A stretch of 55,709 nucleotides of DNA from JBLIDK01 sp047632595. Its GTDB lineage: Bacteria; Bacteroidota; Bacteroidia; Sphingobacteriales; Sphingobacteriaceae. This document shows, one piece after another, positions 14,918 to 25,254 of the stretch. The first letter of the stretch is position 1. Each line of letters starts with the position of its first letter. Where the stretch lies: NCBI GenBank assembly GCA_047632595.1, contig JBLIDK010000007.1:1-55709 (forward strand), written 5' to 3'. A model generated the notes under the pieces. The model had not been told where the DNA came from, did no database searches, and worked only from the letters and a program-made list of their open reading frames with translations. The position numbers and the translations under genes were made by a program.

Positions 14918-15828
14918 TGAAAAGGGTTTTAATAACTGGTGGAACTGGATTAATTGGCACTGCCATTATTAAAACTTTAGTTAAAAACGAGTATAAGGTT
15001 AATCTTCTAAGTAGAAGTGAAGGCTCATATTTGGGTTGCAAAAAGTATAAATGGAACCCTAAAGAAGGGACAATTGATCTAAAAGCATTTGAAAACATTG
15101 ATTACATAGTGCATTTAGCTGGTGAGTCAATTGCAAATGGACGATTAAATGAAAAACACAAGAAAGCTGTATTGCAAAGTAGATTGAATTCTACTGCACT
15201 TTTAAAAAGCGCACTTACCAAAACCAAAACTCCTATTAAAAAAATAATTTGTGCTTCAGCAGTTGGATTTTATGGAGATCGACCAATGGAAATTTTAACT
15301 GAGGGTAGTCTTCCTGGCGACGACTTTATTTCTAAGACCACTTACCTCTGGGAAAAAGAAACAAAGTCATTAAAAGAGACCGGAACCGAGGTTTACAGAA
15401 TACGTATTGCCAATGTATTAAGCTCCGAAGGCGGTTTCTTACCAAAATTATTATTGCCGTTTAAACTAGGAATAGGGTCTTCATTAGGAAGTGGTAAGCA
15501 GTATTTCCCATGGATACATATTCAAGATGTGGTAAATGCAATTCAATTTATCATGGAGAAAAACAGTTCTCATTATGTTTTTAACTTATGCTCTCCACAG
15601 CAAATAAATAATGAATATTTTTCCAAAACCCTTGCTAGAGTCTTAAAACGTCCTTTTTGGGTGCCAAATGTTCCAAAATTTGCGTTAAAATTAATTCTTG
15701 GCGACTTAAGCAAAGCAGTTTTAGCCTCCCAACAAATTGAGCCAAAAAATTTATTGGAAGAAGGCTTTAAGTATGAGTTTAAGAACTTAGAAAAAGCCCT
15801 AAAAAATATATTAACCCATGCTGACTAA
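14917..15828 (+). CDS. TIGR01777-type SDR epimerase (YfcH-like)
   Basis: The 303-residue protein starts with the Rossmann nucleotide-binding motif GGTGLIGTAI, has the YfcH-like SAVGFYGD segment in place of a typical YxxxK, and ends with the DUF1731 region (GDLSKAVLASQQIEPKNLLE). These atypical extended SDR proteins bind NAD(P) but have no established substrate. It is translationally coupled to the preceding gene by a one-base overlap and to the next by an 11-bp overlap. Confidence 0.88.
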   Translation: MKRVLITGGTGLIGTAIIKTLVKNEYKVNLLSRSEGSYLGCKKYKWNPKEGTIDLKAFENIDYIVHLAGESIANGRLNEKHKKAVLQSRLNSTALLKSALTKTKTPIKKIICASAVGFYGDRPMEILTEGSLPGDDFISKTTYLWEKETKSLKETGTEVYRIRIANVLSSEGGFLPKLLLPFKLGIGSSLGSGKQYFPWIHIQDVVNAIQFIMEKNSSHYVFNLCSPQQINNEYFSKTLARVLKRPFWVPNVPKFALKLILGDLSKAVLASQQIEPKNLLEEGFKYEFKNLEKALKNILTHAD

Positions 15829-16501
15829 CATCCCTCAATGGATTCCCTTAATGTTTATGGTTACAACCATTTTAACATTGTCGTTTTTTGCAAAAGCCAT
15901 ACCCAATTCAAAATCTAAAACAGCAGTTCTTTCAGGTATTCTTGTTTGGCTAGGATTGCAAAGTGCTTTGGCTTATTGGGGTTTCTATTTAAATTTTGAA
16001 GGAATCCCTCCACGTTTTGTATTAACCTTTGGTCCTACTTTGGTTCTTATGTTGGTAGTTTTTAACCTAAAAAAGTCAAAAGCGTGGATAGATACACTTA
16101 GCACCAAAACACTAACCCTTTTACATATTATTAGAGTACCCGTAGAAATTGTATTAATGGCTTTAGCTATTGAGGGAGTTGTTCCAGAAATGATGACTTT
16201 CGAAGGCACAAACCTTGATATACTAAGTGGAATAACCGCCTTGTTTATTTACTATTTTGGGTATGTTAAACAAAAACTAAGCAAATACTTTTTGGTCATT
16301 TGGAATACACTTGCCCTTGCTTTACTTGTTAATGTTGTTGCTACAGCTATTTTATCTGCACCAACAGAGTTTCAACTCCTCAACCACAACGAATCTTTAA
16401 CTGCAATAATGAATTTTCCTTTTGTGTTGTTACCTGCAGTGGTGGTGCCAATTGTGTTTTTTAGTCATTTTGTTTGTATTAGGGACTTAGTGAAAAGGTA
16501 G
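15818..16501 (+). CDS. Hypothetical integral membrane protein
   Basis: The 227-residue protein has about six to seven predicted membrane helices spread over its length and no recognisable catalytic motif. It overlaps the epimerase gene by 11 bp and is the last gene of the run that begins with the Fe-S oxidoreductase. I do not recognise a family. Confidence 0.65.
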   Translation: MLTNIPQWIPLMFMVTTILTLSFFAKAIPNSKSKTAVLSGILVWLGLQSALAYWGFYLNFEGIPPRFVLTFGPTLVLMLVVFNLKKSKAWIDTLSTKTLTLLHIIRVPVEIVLMALAIEGVVPEMMTFEGTNLDILSGITALFIYYFGYVKQKLSKYFLVIWNTLALALLVNVVATAILSAPTEFQLLNHNESLTAIMNFPFVLLPAVVVPIVFFSHFVCIRDLVKR

Positions 16502-16536
16502 AAAGTTGACTATTTACTTAACTCACAATAAAATTC

Positions 16537-16582
16537 AAACTTTAGACCGATAAATTCCGTTTTTAATTGAGACTCTACCGCA
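16537..16582. repeat. Dispersed intergenic repeat family B, copy 1
   Basis: About 46 bp (AAACTTTAGACC...TGAGACTCTACCGCA) match 38550-38595 at roughly three of four positions, including the shared strings TTTAGACC, CGTTTT and TGAGACTCTA. Both copies follow a GTAGAAAGTT string. No protein is encoded. Confidence 0.55.
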
Positions 16583-16616
16583 GTATAGCGCTCCGAAGTA
16601 GGACTATACACTAATA

Positions 16617-16676
16617 AAAACCTATCCTTCGATACATCCCGAGACTCCTTCGTCGTTCAGGACACTCAGAGTGACG
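16617..16676. repeat. Repeat-like segment with CTTCGATACATCCCGAGACT
   Basis: The stretch runs from AAACCTATCCTTCGATACAT to CACTCAGAGTGACGG and then a run of T. Its composition differs from neighbouring sequence and resembles short dispersed Bacteroidota intergenic repeats, but no second copy is present in the window, so this is a tentative call. Confidence 0.35.
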
Positions 16677-16697
16677 GTTTTTTTTATGAGTATAACA

Positions 16698-16738
16698 AAA
16701 ATCCCATCCGTCCGCCTGAGGCGGACAAATGGGATTTT
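16698..16738. terminator. Bidirectional terminator between convergent genes
   Basis: AAAATCCCAT (16698-16707) pairs with ATGGGATTTT (16729-16738), and inside them GTCCGCC pairs with GGCGGAC around a TGA loop. The 17-bp, GC-rich-cored stem flanked by A and T runs serves both the membrane-protein gene on the plus strand and the giant secreted-protein gene on the minus strand. Confidence 0.85.
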
Positions 16739-16776
16739 ACTTAATTTAAAATGTTCTTAAAACTAGCTAAAACCAA

Positions 16777-19700
16777 TTAATCCTTAATTAGCTTATAAAC
16801 TTCAACTCCTGTTGTAGTTTGATAGTTTAATAGGTATGTACCAGCTTTTAAAGCCTTCAAATCAATTACTATTTCAGTCTCTAAGTTAGTAGTGAAAGTT
16901 TGAATCAACCTACCATCAAGTGAATTTAATCGAATAACACTCATTGGCATTAATCCTTTGACATTCAATACATCATTACTTGGATTAGGGTAAATTTCTA
17001 TAGGATTAACATCATATTGCTTTACTGAAACATTATTTGTAGTAACATCACTTTCCAAAGTATCAGTTTTGCCTTTAGAACCTGCGCAGTTCTCATGAAG
17101 TATTACTGAATACTTAGTTTGTTTAGTTAATCCAGAAATGGTGATACTATTTGTATTAGTACTTAGTCCCGTTACAATTGTTCCGGTTCCAGGTAAAAAC
17201 CCATCTAAACCGTACTCAATGAAATAAGAAAGTCCAATATTTGATGAAACCCAATTTACCTCAACTTCCGTTTGGCTTAAACTCTGAACAACAAATTCAG
17301 TTGCCTTAAAGCAAGTAACCTTACAGCTCATAACCAATTCGAAATTGCCTTCACTTTCATTCCCATTTACATATACAAAGTATTGCTGACCTAAAAGTGT
17401 ACTAAATTTAATTCCTGATTGGTTACCAAATACTTCACAACTTTGTAAATCATCATTCGCATCAACGCAAGTTAATTCTGTACAGGTTCCTGTATATATT
17501 TCAATTCGAGTATCGAAGTTTGTTTCAAAACTACAAGTTGATAAATTCACACTATCTCCTGTTCCTTCAACTACATACCAAACTCCTTTACTCAATGGAC
17601 TGCAATTTAAGTCCGCTAAGCTGCTCAGCACACTAGCTCCTTCTGTGGTTCCTGTTAATGTATCCCCACAAGAAATTGAAATTGCCGAAGAACATAAGTC
17701 ATTAGCAGGCGTTTCACTTAATTCTTGTGTATTTAAGCAGAAAGAGAAATCTGTTCTTCTATTGTTGGTTTCACCAGTAGAATAAATTCTTATTAAGTAA
17801 TAAGATTGATTTGTCATACCAGCAAAGGAAACACGTTCACCATTGGCTAACTTTCCACAGTAATTAGTAACTGTAGTGGCCTTCATACCGCAAAAGCTAT
17901 ATAATTCGTAACCTATGCTATCTCCCTCATATAATAAGTTGAATATTTTAAGGTCAGCCGTGGTTCCATTAGAATAAAACTCATACCAAACATCTACTTC
18001 GCTAACATTTGCATCACAATCAGAAATTGCAGAACTAGTAGCGTTTTTGGTACTGCCAAGGTTATTCAAACCGGTACATCCAAAATCACCTGTGTTTTGA
18101 ATAAATGTTGCATTATTGCAATTATCGTTATCTGGTGCTCCACCATCACTGTAGGTAACCGTTAAGGTAAAATCGCCTTTAGATTGACCATAACCGCCAA
18201 CGGAAACAAAGTAAGTAACTCCTTCTAATGCGTCAAAATCAACAATGGATTGAGAATTACATGCATCGTCATTCTCAGCAATACATACTAAATCGTTACA
18301 ATTTCCTGCATAAACTGCAATTCTTGTATCAAAATTTGAGAAATCACATGTTGAAAGGTTAATATGTTTGTCATTCCCAACTATTTTATACCAAAGATTG
18401 TTGTTTTGAGGTGGTCCACAATTTGGACTATTTTGTGAGCTCGCATCATTATTACTTGACTCAATTGATGTATCTCCTTCAATTAATAACGCTCCAGAAC
18501 ACATATCATTTATTGGTGGGTTTGGATTTAATCTTAAACATAAATCAAAATTAACCTCACCTCTTCCATCATTTAAAGACATAATCCGAATTAAATATGT
18601 TGTCTGTGTGTCTAATGCATTCAACGAAATAAATTCTGCATTACTATACATGGCTCCACATTGTTCACTTTCATCTTTAACGCCACATGCATTATATAAT
18701 TCATACCAAACTGGTCCATTAAAATTAGGAGCCAAGTAATCATAAAATAAACTGAAATTAATACCCGTATCAGAATTAAAACTGTACCAAACATCAAATT
18801 CTTCATTATTCGAAAAAGAACAATCCGATTCGTCACCTGAATTTGTTGCTCCAAATGTAGTTCCCGAAATTAAATTTGTACAGTTTTCTCCAGTCTGAGG
18901 TACTAGTACAGTTGCATTTTGACAACTATCATTATCAGGAGCAGCACCTACTTTAGAAACACAAATATCAAAATCAAATCCGCTTCCATTTTGAATTTCA
19001 AACATTCGAATCCAATATTCTGTGGACGTTTCTAATTGAGAAATTCTAATAGAACCATTTCCGTTTATTCTTCCACAATTCAAGGTATTGTCTTTAGTGC
19101 TGCAATTTTGGTAAAGTTCGTACCCAATAGAATTGACTGTTTCATCTATTGTTAAATTCAACCTATTTTCAGTTCCAGTATTAAACTTAAACCAAACATC
19201 CCTACTTTCGCCTTCAAATTGACAAGATGATTCAACTCCTGAATTTGTTGCGCCAATTAATGTAGCAGAAAACTCATTCCCACTGCAATTTCCAACATCA
19301 TTAACTGCTAAAGCAAAAGCATTTTGACAAGAATCATTCACTGGTGCGGGTGGTGGCTTAGTAACACATATAGTAAAACTGTCTATTTCATTCCCTTGAA
19401 ATGACAACACTCTAATTAAATAGTTTGTTGCTGTTTCTAAATTATTAATAAAGAAGATGTTGTTTTCACTATTTGCGAAAAAACATTGATTTTGATTGTT
19501 TTTTTCTTGACAAGTTTCATATAGCTCTATCCCTAAAGGTAAAAAATCATTGGCAAGTTTATTAAATTGAATTACCAAGGAAGAATCTGAGCCAGTATTA
19601 AAAGTATACCAAACGTCCACCTCATTACTGGAAGAAAAGCACCCAGACACTTCTCCACTCTTGTTTGCTCCTGCTGTTCTTCCTTTATCACCTATACAAT

Positions 19701-20637
19701 TATCATAGGATTGAACTACTAATGAATCCGGTAAAATACAGGCATCGTTGGCTGGAAGTGGCGGTGGTTTAGATAAACAGAATTCAAAATCAAAATTATC
19801 TTGGAAGTTAGCTCTATAGATTCTCAATACGTATTCTGTTAGTGGTTCTAAATTCACTAGATTAACTGTTGAATTCTCCTCTAAATACCCGCAACTGCTA
19901 TTAACTATAACTCCGCAAGAAACATAAACCTCAAAGTATAGTTCACTTTCGAAAGAATTACCAAGAATTTCTAATTCTGATAACAATAGGCTGCTATCAG
20001 TCCCCGAATTAAAACTGTACCAAATATCATCTTCTTCTCCAAATGTACAGGCTGAGGATACGCCTTCAGAATTTGCACTAAAAAAAGTTCCATTAGTACT
20101 TGAGCACGATCCAAAGTCAGAAACTGAAATGGAAGTTACATTTTTACAAGAGTCATTCACTGGCGCTGGCGGTGCAAATGATAAACAAATACTAAAAGCG
20201 CTTTCTCCAATATCAAATTCTGGTACGGTAAACACCCTAATTAAATAACTTGTCATGCTATTTAAATTTGGTAGAGAAATAGCCTCATTGTTTCTCGCTC
20301 CGATGCAATAATTAGGAATTTTTGTACTGCAATCAGTATAAAGTTCTATCGCTAAGATTTCTTCTACATTATTAACATTACTTAATGTTAGCAATATGTT
20401 TGAATCCATTGAAGTGGTAAAACTAAACCAAACATCAGTTTCATTTGGAGATTCTGCACAACTGGAAGTATCGCCAGAGTTGGTTGCACCAATTAAAGTT
20501 GAAGCTGTTTCATTACCGCTACAATTCCCAATGGTTTGAACTGTTAAGCTAGTGGCTGAAGCACATAAATCATTTATTGGCTGAGAAAATGCCAGTGCAC
20601 TAGTAATTAGAAAAGAGAGTAAGAAGGTAAGTTTCAT
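16777..20637 (-). CDS. Large T9SS-secreted repeat protein with eight NDxC-type modules
   Basis: The 1286-residue protein has a signal peptide (MKLTFLLSFLITSALAFSQ). Eight modules of about 110-155 residues each begin with a variant of P-x-NDxC (for example PAPVNDSCKN, PLPANDACI, APDNDSCQN) and contain DVWFSF or DVWYSF and YLIR strands, resembling pre-peptidase C-terminal (PPC) beta-sandwiches. Near the end is a fibronectin-III-like domain (about 1120-1200). The tail IEIYPNPSNDVLNVKG...YKLIKD is a type A sorting domain for export and surface attachment by T9SS. Conserved cysteine pairs in each module suggest disulfides. It is divergent from the PKD protein gene. Function is probably adhesion or surface structure (inference). 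Confidence 0.83.
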   Translation of the reverse strand: MKLTFLLSFLITSALAFSQPINDLCASATSLTVQTIGNCSGNETASTLIGATNSGDTSSCAESPNETDVWFSFTTSMDSNILLTLSNVNNVEEILAIELYTDCSTKIPNYCIGARNNEAISLPNLNSMTSYLIRVFTVPEFDIGESAFSICLSFAPPAPVNDSCKNVTSISVSDFGSCSSTNGTFFSANSEGVSSACTFGEEDDIWYSFNSGTDSSLLLSELEILGNSFESELYFEVYVSCGVIVNSSCGYLEENSTVNLVNLEPLTEYVLRIYRANFQDNFDFEFCLSKPPPLPANDACILPDSLVVQSYDNCIGDKGRTAGANKSGEVSGCFSSSNEVDVWYTFNTGSDSSLVIQFNKLANDFLPLGIELYETCQEKNNQNQCFFANSENNIFFINNLETATNYLIRVLSFQGNEIDSFTICVTKPPPAPVNDSCQNAFALAVNDVGNCSGNEFSATLIGATNSGVESSCQFEGESRDVWFKFNTGTENRLNLTIDETVNSIGYELYQNCSTKDNTLNCGRINGNGSIRISQLETSTEYWIRMFEIQNGSGFDFDICVSKVGAAPDNDSCQNATVLVPQTGENCTNLISGTTFGATNSGDESDCSFSNNEEFDVWYSFNSDTGINFSLFYDYLAPNFNGPVWYELYNACGVKDESEQCGAMYSNAEFISLNALDTQTTYLIRIMSLNDGRGEVNFDLCLRLNPNPPINDMCSGALLIEGDTSIESSNNDASSQNSPNCGPPQNNNLWYKIVGNDKHINLSTCDFSNFDTRIAVYAGNCNDLVCIAENDDACNSQSIVDFDALEGVTYFVSVGGYGQSKGDFTLTVTYSDGGAPDNDNCNNATFIQNTGDFGCTGLNNLGSTKNATSSAISDCDANVSEVDVWYEFYSNGTTADLKIFNLLYEGDSIGYELYSFCGMKATTVTNYCGKLANGERVSFAGMTNQSYYLIRIYSTGETNNRRTDFSFCLNTQELSETPANDLCSSAISISCGDTLTGTTEGASVLSSLADLNCSPLSKGVWYVVEGTGDSVNLSTCSFETNFDTRIEIYTGTCTELTCVDANDDLQSCEVFGNQSGIKFSTLLGQQYFVYVNGNESEGNFELVMSCKVTCFKATEFVVQSLSQTEVEVNWVSSNIGLSYFIEYGLDGFLPGTGTIVTGLSTNTNSITISGLTKQTKYSVILHENCAGSKGKTDTLESDVTTNNVSVKQYDVNPIEIYPNPSNDVLNVKGLMPMSVIRLNSLDGRLIQTFTTNLETEIVIDLKALKAGTYLLNYQTTTGVEVYKLIKD

Positions 20638-20873
20638 ATTTATAAGAGATTAGTGGTTAAACTATAAAATTATACAATTTTCACTATCACGCAATAAAAA
20701 ATTAAAAATAAGTATTGGTGTGGGAAAATTATTCGTTAAGTATTTGTTGTTTTTGACCAAAAACGCAACTAAATCCCGCCAAATACGTATTAAAATTTAG
20801 TATATTTACTATGTAGTAACAAAGTAAGAATAACACAAACACCCTCAACTTTAAAAGAAACCTAAAGTTTTTA

Positions 20874-23800
20874 ATGCTCAAACGTTTAATAACCATACTG
20901 TTTTTCACAAACACATTGCTTTTTTGCCATGTTTTTACAATTAAGGCTCAACTTAATGCTGATTTCACCGCCAACAATGTAAGCGGCTGTAATCCGCTAG
21001 TTGTCAGCTTTCAAAACCTTTCTACGGGCGCTCCAGACGACTATTTTTGGGAATTTGGAAACGGAAACACCTCCACAAATCAAAATCCTGGTGCTATTTA
21101 CACCTCTCCTGGAACCTATACTGTAAGCCTAAGAATTACCAAAGGAGTTTTATTCGACATAGAATTGAAAACTGCCTACATCACCGTTTTTGAGAACCCT
21201 AAAATTGATATTAGTGCTGACCCACTAGGTGGTTGTGCTCCGCTTAATGTTAACTTTACAGATTTATCAACAAGTAGTGCACCAATTGTACAATGGACTT
21301 GGGCATTTGGAGATGGTAATACGAGTAGTTTAAATGCTCCAATGCATACTTATCAAAATCCTGGAAATTATAGTGTAACCATTATTATTAAAGATGCAAA
21401 TGGATGCCAATCTGATACTGTTTATCCAAGTTTTGTTAAAGCATCTAGACCAGTAATTGCCGATTTCAGTGATGGTCCCTTTGAAGCTTGTCCACCATCA
21501 CTTCCAATAACCACAACCAACAATTCAAGTGGTGGTGAAAGCGCCTTAACCTATTCATGGGATTTTGGCGATGGAAATTCTTCAAGTGCTGAAAGCCCTT
21601 CCCACTCTTATAGTTTTAACGGCGTTCAATACCTATATGATGTAAAACTAAAAGCAGAGGATGTAAATGGTTGTGCCGATTCAACAACTCAAAGCGCATA
21701 TGCCGAATTTTTAGATTTCAACACTGATTTTTCTGTTTCAGACTTTACTCCTTGTTTAAATACAGCTTCAATTTTTACCGACTTAACTAGTCCTGCTGCC
21801 GATTGGTGGAAATGGGATTTTGGAGATGGAAATACATCGAGCAATCAAAACCCGACACATACATATGTAGACACGGGTGTTTATTCAGTTTCATTAATTA
21901 GCAAAAGAGGCTCCTCTTGTTACGACACTCTATTTATTCCAAATTATGTAACAGTGTTGCCTTTGCCTGAATCAGGATTTACAGCAGATACCCAACGCTC
22001 GTGTAAAGTACCTTTTACTGTAAACTTTTCAGACACCTCAAAATATGCAGTAGGTTGGAATTGGAATTTTGGGGATGGTAATACCAGTAGTTTACAAAAT
22101 CCTACTCATGTTTACGTCACGCCCGGTAGTTTCCGAGTTCGTTTAATAGTTACTGGTTTAAATGGATGTACAGATAGAGATGATAGAAGCAATTACATTC
22201 AAATTATTGAACCTGTCGCAGATTTTTCTGCATTACCGCTGGAAGGTTGCGCACCCCACACTGTTAATTTTTCTGATTTAAGCACTTCAGTTGAACCTAT
22301 ATTAAGCTATAGTTGGGACTTTGGAGATGGCTTCACCGGGGTGGGTGCAAATCCAGCTCACAGCTATCTTTCTGCAGGAAACTATACGGTAACACTTACC
22401 ATAAACAATGCTGCGGGTTGTGCAGAATCTGAGATAAAAACCTTTTATATACAAGTAGGAGAAATTCCCACAACCCAGTTTACGGCAACACCTTTAATTG
22501 CCTGTGTAGACCAAGAAATTGACTTTACCGAACTTGCCAATAACGAGTTGGAGTACTTATGGATTTTTGGAGACGGTTCGTTCTCAATTGAGCCTAATCC
22601 AACAAAAACATATGGTGATACTGGTGTTTATGATGTTACCTTAATTGTAGGGAACAATGGCTGCTATGATAGTTTAACCAAGGATGATTTTATCACCATT
22701 TTAGTTCCTGTAGCTGATTTTAACATAGTTCAAAACTGCGATTCGATTCTGTATATTGAATTTTATGATAACTCAAGAGGTGCTGATTTAAGAACTTGGG
22801 ATTTTGGGGATGGTACAACGTCTATTGATCAAAACCCTTCGCACAAATACACTTCTACAGGAACTTATAGCATTACATTAACCGTTTCAAATTTAACAAC
22901 GGGCTGTGTCGATTCAATTATCCGAAATATAAACATTACGGATATTAAAGGTGGTTTTACTGAAGATCCACCTTTAGGTTGTAGTCCACTTAATGTTACT
23001 TTTATAGATACCTCCGTGGATGCTGTTTCATGGTCGTGGGACTTTGGTGATGGCAGTACATCCACAGATCAAAATCCAACCTATCAATACCAAAATAATG
23101 GCTTATACACTGTTCAATTAGCTATAATTGATGATAATGGTTGTCCTGACACTGTGGTAAAAACTGATGCCATTAATTTGTTTGGGCCATTAGCTGGTTT
23201 TATATTGGATACTAATAATGGTTGTGCACCATTAACTGTAAGTTTCATTGACACGAGCACTTCGACAGGTCCATTAATTATATACTTTTGGAATTTTGGC
23301 GATGGAAATACCTCGGCAGAAAAGAACCCAACTCATATTTATCAAGATGCAGGAAAATACACCGTATCATTAAAAGTAACAGATATAAGTAGTTGTGAAA
23401 GCAGCGTTACTTTTTCAAATTTAATTAGTGCCACCACCCCTTCGGTAGATTTTAGTATAGATGATAATTTAATATGTCAAGCTACAGCAATTCAGTTCAC
23501 TAATTTAAGTGCAGCAACGGTAGTTTCTTATTTATGGGATTTTGGGGATGGAGACATTTCTCATTTACAAAACCCTTCACATACTTTTGATTTTGACACT
23601 TCTACTTTCTTTGATATAAGTTTAACTGTTGCTGATACAAATGGGTGTTTTTCAAATCAATCGTATGCAAGTATGATTGAATTCCGACCGCCAATCTCCC
23701 TATTTGATAATGATCCAAAACAAGGTGCTTGTCCCCCATTACTTGTTAGTTTTACAGATAATTCATTAAATGATATTGTTTCATGGCAATGGGATTTTGG

Positions 23801-25214
23801 TGATAGCACAACCTCTTCTCAACAAACCCCGCAAAAAGTTTACACAGAGCCAGGCTTATACGATGTAAAGTTAATTGTAGGAACAGTAGAAGGCTGTACA
23901 GATACATTAACCAATTATGGTGTTGCCGAAGTTTTAGGGCCATCTGGAACTTATAATTACAATCCAGATACTGGTTGCATTGGCCAAGAAGTGATGTTTA
24001 CTGCCCAAACCACAAACACCCAAAATTTTACTTGGGATTTTGGTGATGGAAATTTGAGTGCTGGACTAGAAGATTCAATTTTAAGAACTTATGATCGCTC
24101 AGGTATTTTTTATCCAATTCTTATCTTAGATGATGGTAAAGGTTGTCAGTTTACTTTAGGACCTTTAGATTCAATTATAATAGACACGGTGCCCGTTGCA
24201 GACTTTGGAATGGATAACACTTTTCATTGCTATAAAGGAGATGTTGAGTTTACAGATAGCACATTTTCTACTGTTCCAATTGTATCTTATTTATGGGATT
24301 TTGGTGATGGAAGTACTAGTAGACAACAACAGCCAGAACATGAGTACACCGATGTTGGAATCTACTCAGTTAACTTAAAAGTTACCAATATTTTTGGTTG
24401 TGAAGACAATATCGTCAAGCCAAGTTCTATTGTCATTTCCGACGGTCCTGAAGCGAATTTTTCTCCTTCAACTATTGAAGGTTGTATTCCGTTAAATATT
24501 GATTTCACCAATTACAGCAAGAAAAATGATACCGTAAGTATTATGAATTACCAATGGGATTTTGGTAATGGTTCATTTGATGATCAAATAAATGCAAGTA
24601 ATTTATATTCAACAGCTGGAGTTTACACTGCCCAATTATTTATAATTGACAGTAATGGTTGTGAAGATGTAATCACAAAAACAATTGAAGCCTATTCACT
24701 ACCCCAAGCGGCTTTTTCTGTTGGGGATACTTCGCATTGTCAAGAGTTAACGGTTTCTATACAAAACACTTCAATTGATGGCGACTATTTACTTTGGAAT
24801 TTTGGCGATGGTTCACAAAGTGTAGATTACAGTCCAACTCATAGTTACAAGCAAAGCGGGTCTTACACAATTTCGTTAACTACGGTAACTGTAAATGGAT
24901 GTTTAGATTCCACAGCAAATGATATTTGTGTTTTTGTAGAACCTACCCTATTTTTTCCGAATGCTTTTACACCTAATGGTGATGGCATTAACGACGAGTT
25001 TTACTCTAGGGATTATGCTATTGACTCATACCTTCTCCAAATTTTTGATAGATGGGGAGAAGTAGTTTTTGAAACCACTCGAATTGAAGACAAATGGGAT
25101 GGCACATTTAATGGTGAAGATGCATTAATAGGCGTTTATGTTTATGTTGCAACGGGGGTAGGTATTACGGGAAAAACCTATGAGTTTAAGGGAACATTAA
25201 GTTTAATTCGTTAA
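20874..25214 (+). CDS. Giant PKD-repeat surface protein with gliding-motility-type (type B) C-terminal domain
   Basis: The 1446-residue protein has a signal peptide (first about 30 residues, ending TIKAQ). Sixteen PKD domains of about 80-90 residues follow, each marked by a variant of WDFGDGNTSSxQNPxHxY. The C-terminal domain LFFPNAFTPNGDGINDEF...FDRWGEVVFE...WDGTFNG...GVYVYV is the CHU_C/gliding-motility-associated type B T9SS signal. PKD arrays form extended stalks and are common in Bacteroidota adhesins and polysaccharide-binding proteins; no enzymatic domain is present. Its start lies 236 bp from the divergent NDxC-module gene, whose signal is of the other T9SS class. Confidence 0.88.
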   Translation: MLKRLITILFFTNTLLFCHVFTIKAQLNADFTANNVSGCNPLVVSFQNLSTGAPDDYFWEFGNGNTSTNQNPGAIYTSPGTYTVSLRITKGVLFDIELKTAYITVFENPKIDISADPLGGCAPLNVNFTDLSTSSAPIVQWTWAFGDGNTSSLNAPMHTYQNPGNYSVTIIIKDANGCQSDTVYPSFVKASRPVIADFSDGPFEACPPSLPITTTNNSSGGESALTYSWDFGDGNSSSAESPSHSYSFNGVQYLYDVKLKAEDVNGCADSTTQSAYAEFLDFNTDFSVSDFTPCLNTASIFTDLTSPAADWWKWDFGDGNTSSNQNPTHTYVDTGVYSVSLISKRGSSCYDTLFIPNYVTVLPLPESGFTADTQRSCKVPFTVNFSDTSKYAVGWNWNFGDGNTSSLQNPTHVYVTPGSFRVRLIVTGLNGCTDRDDRSNYIQIIEPVADFSALPLEGCAPHTVNFSDLSTSVEPILSYSWDFGDGFTGVGANPAHSYLSAGNYTVTLTINNAAGCAESEIKTFYIQVGEIPTTQFTATPLIACVDQEIDFTELANNELEYLWIFGDGSFSIEPNPTKTYGDTGVYDVTLIVGNNGCYDSLTKDDFITILVPVADFNIVQNCDSILYIEFYDNSRGADLRTWDFGDGTTSIDQNPSHKYTSTGTYSITLTVSNLTTGCVDSIIRNINITDIKGGFTEDPPLGCSPLNVTFIDTSVDAVSWSWDFGDGSTSTDQNPTYQYQNNGLYTVQLAIIDDNGCPDTVVKTDAINLFGPLAGFILDTNNGCAPLTVSFIDTSTSTGPLIIYFWNFGDGNTSAEKNPTHIYQDAGKYTVSLKVTDISSCESSVTFSNLISATTPSVDFSIDDNLICQATAIQFTNLSAATVVSYLWDFGDGDISHLQNPSHTFDFDTSTFFDISLTVADTNGCFSNQSYASMIEFRPPISLFDNDPKQGACPPLLVSFTDNSLNDIVSWQWDFGDSTTSSQQTPQKVYTEPGLYDVKLIVGTVEGCTDTLTNYGVAEVLGPSGTYNYNPDTGCIGQEVMFTAQTTNTQNFTWDFGDGNLSAGLEDSILRTYDRSGIFYPILILDDGKGCQFTLGPLDSIIIDTVPVADFGMDNTFHCYKGDVEFTDSTFSTVPIVSYLWDFGDGSTSRQQQPEHEYTDVGIYSVNLKVTNIFGCEDNIVKPSSIVISDGPEANFSPSTIEGCIPLNIDFTNYSKKNDTVSIMNYQWDFGNGSFDDQINASNLYSTAGVYTAQLFIIDSNGCEDVITKTIEAYSLPQAAFSVGDTSHCQELTVSIQNTSIDGDYLLWNFGDGSQSVDYSPTHSYKQSGSYTISLTTVTVNGCLDSTANDICVFVEPTLFFPNAFTPNGDGINDEFYSRDYAIDSYLLQIFDRWGEVVFETTRIEDKWDGTFNGEDALIGVYVYVATGVGITGKTYEFKGTLSLIR

Positions 25215-25254
25215 AATAGTTTAAACTAAGACCAAAATTTGCATCTTAGGTACT

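Noticed and set aside
16777..20637. Possible CRISPR or nucleotide-level tandem repeat in the NDxC-module gene
   Set aside because: The periodicity is at protein level with modules of 110-155 residues and diverged DNA; there are no short identical direct repeats with spacers.
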